NCBI GenBank assembly: GCA_016932895.1
Contig: JAFGCA010000095.1
Span: 1 to 15,948, forward strand
From: Sedimentisphaerales bacterium
GTDB taxonomy: Bacteria; Planctomycetota; Phycisphaerae; Sedimentisphaerales; SG8-4
DNA: 15,948 bases
Direction: 5' to 3'
The position numbers and the translations under genes were made by a program. Below the pieces are notes generated by a model. The model had not been told where the DNA came from, made no database searches, and was given only the letters and a program-made list of their open reading frames with translations. Each line of letters begins with the position of its first letter. Positions within the stretch are counted from its first letter, which is position 1. Positions 12,789-15,948 of this stretch are shown one piece after another.

Positions 12789-13541
12789 TCAATCCTTCTG
12801 TATATGCCGTGCCATCTTCGGCCGGCGACCCAGTGTCTCGGTGAAATGGTGAATCAGGACCCGCTCGATTTCGTCGAGGGCGTTGTCCTGCAACCGGGGA
12901 ATCTGCTTCAAGTCCGCCCAGCTTCGCGCCGCGGCGAGCGTAAACCCGATCTTGTCGGGATAACTCATCTCGCAGTCCCGACAAATCAGTCCGTTGGCGG
13001 CACTGCTGAAATACACCTGGCGCCAACTTTCTGAGAAGGGTCTTTTACAGTTGGCGCACTGCTTGACGACCGGCTGGAGCCCCACCTCCCGCAGCAACAG
13101 AAGCTGGAACAGGATCAGGCGGATCGTCACGTCGCGACGGTCGCGCGCGAGGTCCTCCTGCTCGAGATCCTGGACGAACTGCATGAAGTGATCGAACAGG
13201 ACGAGATGCGGATCATAGTCATCGGTGAGCAGGCCGAGCAGCTCGGCGGCAAACAGCGCGCTGTGCAGGGCGAACAGGTTCCGCCGCAAGCCGCCCCGAA
13301 CCGGGTGCGGCTGAAACTCCGTCAGCGTGGCAAGCTGCTCCCGGGAAACACCGGAGAAGACGACGTCGCCGAAGGAGAGCACCTCGATCGGGCCGTCAAA
13401 GGCCGACCTGGGCCGCTTGGCCCCCTTCGCAATCGCTTTGACCTTCCCGGAAAGACGGGCGAAGAGAGTGACGATCTGCGAGGTCTCGGAATAGTCGAGG
13501 GCGCGGATACACACGGCCCGGTCTTTCGTCAACATGGTCAC
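12789..13541 (-). CDS. recO: DNA repair protein RecO
   Basis: RecO works with RecR to load RecA on SSB-coated single strands and anneals DNA in the RecFOR pathway. The 250-residue protein has an N-terminal OB domain (KDRAVCIRALDYSETSQIV, with the typical SGKVKAIAKGAKRPRS loop, 31-46), a helical middle, and a zinc finger formed by C162/C165 (CANC) and C187/C190 (CRDC). The listed start is a GTG overlapping the stop of the upstream CNNM/CBS gene (GTGA). An ATG two codons later, at 13535, is equally plausible and gives MLTKDRAV. Followed with one base of spacing by the PAP2_C gene. Confidence 0.94.
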   Translation of the reverse strand: MTMLTKDRAVCIRALDYSETSQIVTLFARLSGKVKAIAKGAKRPRSAFDGPIEVLSFGDVVFSGVSREQLATLTEFQPHPVRGGLRRNLFALHSALFAAELLGLLTDDYDPHLVLFDHFMQFVQDLEQEDLARDRRDVTIRLILFQLLLLREVGLQPVVKQCANCKRPFSESWRQVYFSSAANGLICRDCEMSYPDKIGFTLAAARSWADLKQIPRLQDNALDEIERVLIHHFTETLGRRPKMARHIQKD

Positions 13542-14821
13542 AGCTCGACGATCTTCTGAATTCTGATCCGCTTGATGCGCCGGGGCTCAGCCGAAGCGAT
13601 GGTGAACTCCAGATTCGCATACTCGAAATGCTCGCCGGCCTTGGGGATGTACCCCAGCCGGGAGAAAACGAAACCGCCCACGGTGTCATAATCCTCGTCT
13701 TCGGGCAGATCCAACTCGTAGTCATCGTTGAGGTCATCGACGTAGGCCCGGGCATCGACCTCGATGGTGTTTCCGTCGATCTTACGAATCGATTCCGGCG
13801 GCGTCTCTTCATACTCGTCGGTGATCTCGCCGACCAACTCTTCCAGAATATCCTCCAGCGTGACGATCCCGGCGGTGCCCCCGTACTCGTCCAGCACCAC
13901 CGCAATATGAAGCTTCTGGTTCTGGAACTCGTGGAGCAGGGAGCGCAACGGTTTGCTTTCGGGGACGAAATAGACTTCGCGCATGTGCCCGCGCAGACTG
14001 AAGTCGCCGGCTTCTTTTCCGATCTCCGCCAACAGGTCCTTGGCGTAAATCAGCCCGACGATATTGTCGACGTTCGCCTCGTACACGGGAATCCGGGAAT
14101 GGCCCGCCTCGATGATGGTCTGCAGGACCGTCGGCAAATCCGCGGTCACCTCGATGGCGACCAGGTCCGTTCGAGGGGTCATGATCTCGTCGGCGCAGCG
14201 CTCGCTGAGCTCCAGCACGTTCTCGATCATCTCCTGCTCTTCTTCATCGAACGCGCCCTCCATGCGATGCTGCTCGAGATCCTCCAGGAACTCCTCCTGC
14301 TTCTCTTCCTGCTGCTCTTTGGGCGACGCCTCGGGCACGCCGGCGAGCCGCCGCACGAAACCGTCGTAGAGCCGCAGAACGAAAAGAACCGGAGCGGCAA
14401 TGACACTGAGCCACAGCAGCAGTCTGTACGTCCGGCTCAGGAGCTTCTCGCCGGCATACTTGGCCCAGGCATGAGGAACGGCCAGACTAAAGACCGAGAA
14501 AATCGCCACTGCGACGAAGAAAACGAGCGCGTAGCTGAGAAAACCCAGCGGCTCCTGCCAGACCGACAGCAACGCCACCAACAGCAGCAGAGCACTAATG
14601 TTGAAAAGCAGCCTGTAGAACGCACACGTCAGAATCAGCCTGTCGGCCTTTTCCACCAACTCATCCACGAGCCGGGGACGTTCCTCTCCATTGATCGCCT
14701 TGAACGCCTCCTGCAGGCGGAGACGCGAGAAGATGCGCAACGCCGTGGCGTTGACGGAAAAGAACAATGTCGCTCCAACGAACAGGCATATCAGTAGCAC
14801 AGCCCAACCGGTGAAGCCCAC
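13538..14821 (-). CDS. CNNM / CBS-pair / CorC_HlyC-domain membrane protein
   Basis: A 427-residue member of the CorC/CNNM family linked to magnesium or cobalt efflux and resistance. The CNNM (DUF21) domain occupies about 1-160, with hydrophobic segments at ~5-22, ~65-88, ~93-115 and ~133-150. A charged Glu/Gln-rich stretch (164-200) leads to two CBS domains, starting at MTPRTDLVAIEV (214-225) and MREVYFVPESKPL (280-292), the second ending VTLEDILEELVGEITDEY. The C-terminal CorC_HlyC domain has EVDARAYVDDLNDDYELDLPE (354-374) and DTVGGFVFSRLGYIP (379-393). The start is GTG at 14821 with AAAGG about 9 nt upstream. The position after ybeY is the widely conserved ybeY-corC order, and its end overlaps recO. 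Confidence 0.92.
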   Translation of the reverse strand: MGFTGWAVLLICLFVGATLFFSVNATALRIFSRLRLQEAFKAINGEERPRLVDELVEKADRLILTCAFYRLLFNISALLLLVALLSVWQEPLGFLSYALVFFVAVAIFSVFSLAVPHAWAKYAGEKLLSRTYRLLLWLSVIAAPVLFVLRLYDGFVRRLAGVPEASPKEQQEEKQEEFLEDLEQHRMEGAFDEEEQEMIENVLELSERCADEIMTPRTDLVAIEVTADLPTVLQTIIEAGHSRIPVYEANVDNIVGLIYAKDLLAEIGKEAGDFSLRGHMREVYFVPESKPLRSLLHEFQNQKLHIAVVLDEYGGTAGIVTLEDILEELVGEITDEYEETPPESIRKIDGNTIEVDARAYVDDLNDDYELDLPEDEDYDTVGGFVFSRLGYIPKAGEHFEYANLEFTIASAEPRRIKRIRIQKIVEL

Positions 14822-14874
14822 TTCCCAAGACCTTTCAACAAATCCTCAAGCACGCACCGCGCGACACATCCGTT

Positions 14875-15345
14875 CTACTGTGCCTGCCGGTGCTCATCAT
14901 ACACAAAACCGTATCCCAGGTGTTGGAGAATCTCGTCCTCCATTCGATGCATCTCCCGAGCGTGGCTAGGGGTGGCATCGTCAAAGCCCAGATTATGCAA
15001 CAATCCGTGGGTGATGTACAGTGCCAATTCCGCCGGTCCGGTGTGCCCTCGGCCGGCCGCCTCGCGAAGCGCCAGCGCGCCGTTGACGATCAGGTCGAAC
15101 ACACGGTCCGGCCGGGGCCCGTCTTGCTCGGACAGATCGAAACTCAGACAATCCGTCGTTTGGCTGTGGCCCAGAAACTTCTCGTTGAGCCGGCTCATCT
15201 CGGCGTCATCGACGATGCCAATGCTCACCACCGCCCGCGTGACCCCGAAACGCGTGCAGACGTACTGCGTCAATGCCTCCAGCGCGGGGCGGTCCACCGG
15301 GACGCCCTGGAAATGCGGTGCGATCTGGACGGTGATCGTGGGCAC
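14875..15345 (-). CDS. ybeY: Endoribonuclease YbeY (rRNA maturation factor)
   Basis: YbeY is a single-domain metalloenzyme needed for 16S rRNA 3' maturation and ribosome quality control. The 156-residue product has the SIGIVDDAEMSRLNEKFLGH region, TDCLSFDL (64-71; TDVLSF motif) and the zinc motif HGLLHNLGFDD (113-123). Two histidines (H113, H117) are kept but the usual third, H at motif position 11, is D123. Asp at this place is plausible as a metal ligand and I believe it occurs in other lineages, so activity is still likely. The start is GTG at 15345, 6 nt after the HD gene stop. Neighbours (7TM-HD upstream, CNNM/CBS downstream) match the common ybeY context. Confidence 0.93.
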   Translation of the reverse strand: MPTITVQIAPHFQGVPVDRPALEALTQYVCTRFGVTRAVVSIGIVDDAEMSRLNEKFLGHSQTTDCLSFDLSEQDGPRPDRVFDLIVNGALALREAAGRGHTGPAELALYITHGLLHNLGFDDATPSHAREMHRMEDEILQHLGYGFVYDEHRQAQ

Positions 15346-15351
15346 GGCAGC

Positions 15352-15948
15352 CTACGTCTCGACCATTTTGGGAACGCTGGGCTTCGCCGGCCGGGGCGAA
15401 GGCAGCGGCTCGTCCGCCGCGGTCGGATACGCGATGCGACCGTGGTAGTGAGCGGCCAGGGATTTGGACATGCTCGTCTCGATTTGACTGAGCTCGCGCA
15501 GCGTCAGATCGCACTCATCGAACTGTCCGTCCTGCAACCGTCTCATCGCAATGTTGTGAACCACCGTCTCGACTTTGGTCGGCGTCACGTCCGACAGCGA
15601 CCGGGTCGCCCCTTCCACGGCGTCGGCGAGCATGACAATGGCCGCCTCCTTCGTTTTGGGCTTCGGACCGGCGTAGCGAAACTCGCTCTCGGCCGGCGGC
15701 GCTTCTTTGGGTTTGCGCCCGTCGGCCGCACCGCCCGGCGCCTCGTGTCGCTTGATCGCCTGATTGTAAAACGGCTCCACCAACGTCGTGCCGTGGTGCG
15801 TCTCGATGAACTGACGCAACACACCGGGCAGGGCGAATTCCTTGGCCATCTCGGCGCCGTCCTTGACATGACCCACGATGATCAACTGACTCATCGCCGG
15901 CGAAAGCTCCGTGTGCTTGCTGGCCGAACCCATCTCGTTCTCGATGAA
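15352..15948 (-). CDS. 7TM-HD (PgpH-like) HD phosphohydrolase family protein, C-terminal part (partial)
   Basis: The reading frame enters from beyond the window and covers the last 198 residues. LSPAMSQLIIVGHVKDGAEMA is the second half of an HD-domain phosphohydrolase, with the HVKDG motif; KTKEAAIVMLADAVEGATRS and DGQFDECDLTLRELSQIE are typical of the 7TM-HD proteins related to PgpH, which in Firmicutes degrades cyclic di-AMP. The first HD motif and the membrane helices would lie upstream, outside the window. Between PFYNQAIKRHE and EFRYAGPKPKTKEA there is a Pro/Gly/Ala-rich insert of roughly 20 residues. The C-terminus is Pro-rich. It leads the minus-strand operon with ybeY. Confidence 0.85.
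   Translation of the reverse strand, partial: FIENEMGSASKHTELSPAMSQLIIVGHVKDGAEMAKEFALPGVLRQFIETHHGTTLVEPFYNQAIKRHEAPGGAADGRKPKEAPPAESEFRYAGPKPKTKEAAIVMLADAVEGATRSLSDVTPTKVETVVHNIAMRRLQDGQFDECDLTLRELSQIETSMSKSLAAHYHGRIAYPTAADEPLPSPRPAKPSVPKMVET

Noticed and set aside
11168..12844. 558-codon plus-strand open frame
   Set aside because: Overlaps the glycosyltransferase in another frame and runs antisense to the PAP2_C gene; low-complexity shadow.
13628..14797. 389-codon plus-strand open frame
   Set aside because: Antisense to the CNNM/CBS gene, whose domain order is complete and in place.

Overview
The window is a GC-rich bacterial chromosome segment. It most resembles a member of the Planctomycetota, possibly the Phycisphaerae. 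That placement is an inference from the style of the core proteins (for example the RuvA N-terminal region and a KMGKS-type CysRS) and from the gene order, not from a marker search. Almost everything is housekeeping: histidine and isoprenoid synthesis, a tRNA synthetase, Holliday-junction processing, RecO, YbeY, and a CNNM/CBS transporter-like protein. Genes are tightly packed, with four start/stop overlaps or near-contacts (GTGA, ATGA, GTGA, TGACATG).

Left half, plus strand: the C-terminal end of an ABC-F ATPase runs in an open frame, without any stop codon, into hisC, followed by hisB, ispF, cysS, ruvC, ruvA and ruvB. This looks like one ancestral co-oriented core cluster broken open at three gene boundaries. 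(1) Between ispF and cysS lie a small tail-anchored hypothetical protein on the minus strand, a divergent promoter pair, and a truncated GxxExxY gene bracketed by 32-bp imperfect inverted repeats built of 10-bp ACACGGATT units. (2) Between ruvC and ruvA sits a single 840-residue protein in which an M.PstI/Eco57I-type N6-adenine DNA methyltransferase is fused to a complete BsuBI/PstI-type restriction endonuclease, with its own promoter and a leader hairpin. (3) Between ruvA and ruvB lie the last ~65 codons of a C5-cytosine (Dcm-type) methyltransferase, abutting the ruvA stop codon, and an apparently intact Vsr mismatch endonuclease whose start and ribosome binding site lie inside that remnant.

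Right half: a MurG-like glycosyltransferase (plus strand) meets tail-to-tail a minus-strand block that reads, in transcription order, 7TM-HD (PgpH-like) protein, ybeY, CNNM/CBS (CorC-like) protein, recO, and a sphingomyelin-synthase-like PAP2_C membrane phosphotransferase. The HD protein is cut by the window edge.

The most noteworthy content is the fused PstI-like restriction-modification enzyme and the way two restriction-modification-related insertions split a ruvCAB operon. The inverted-repeat-bounded GxxExxY relic and the ABC-F/HisC open frame come next. No rRNA, tRNA or CRISPR array was recognised.
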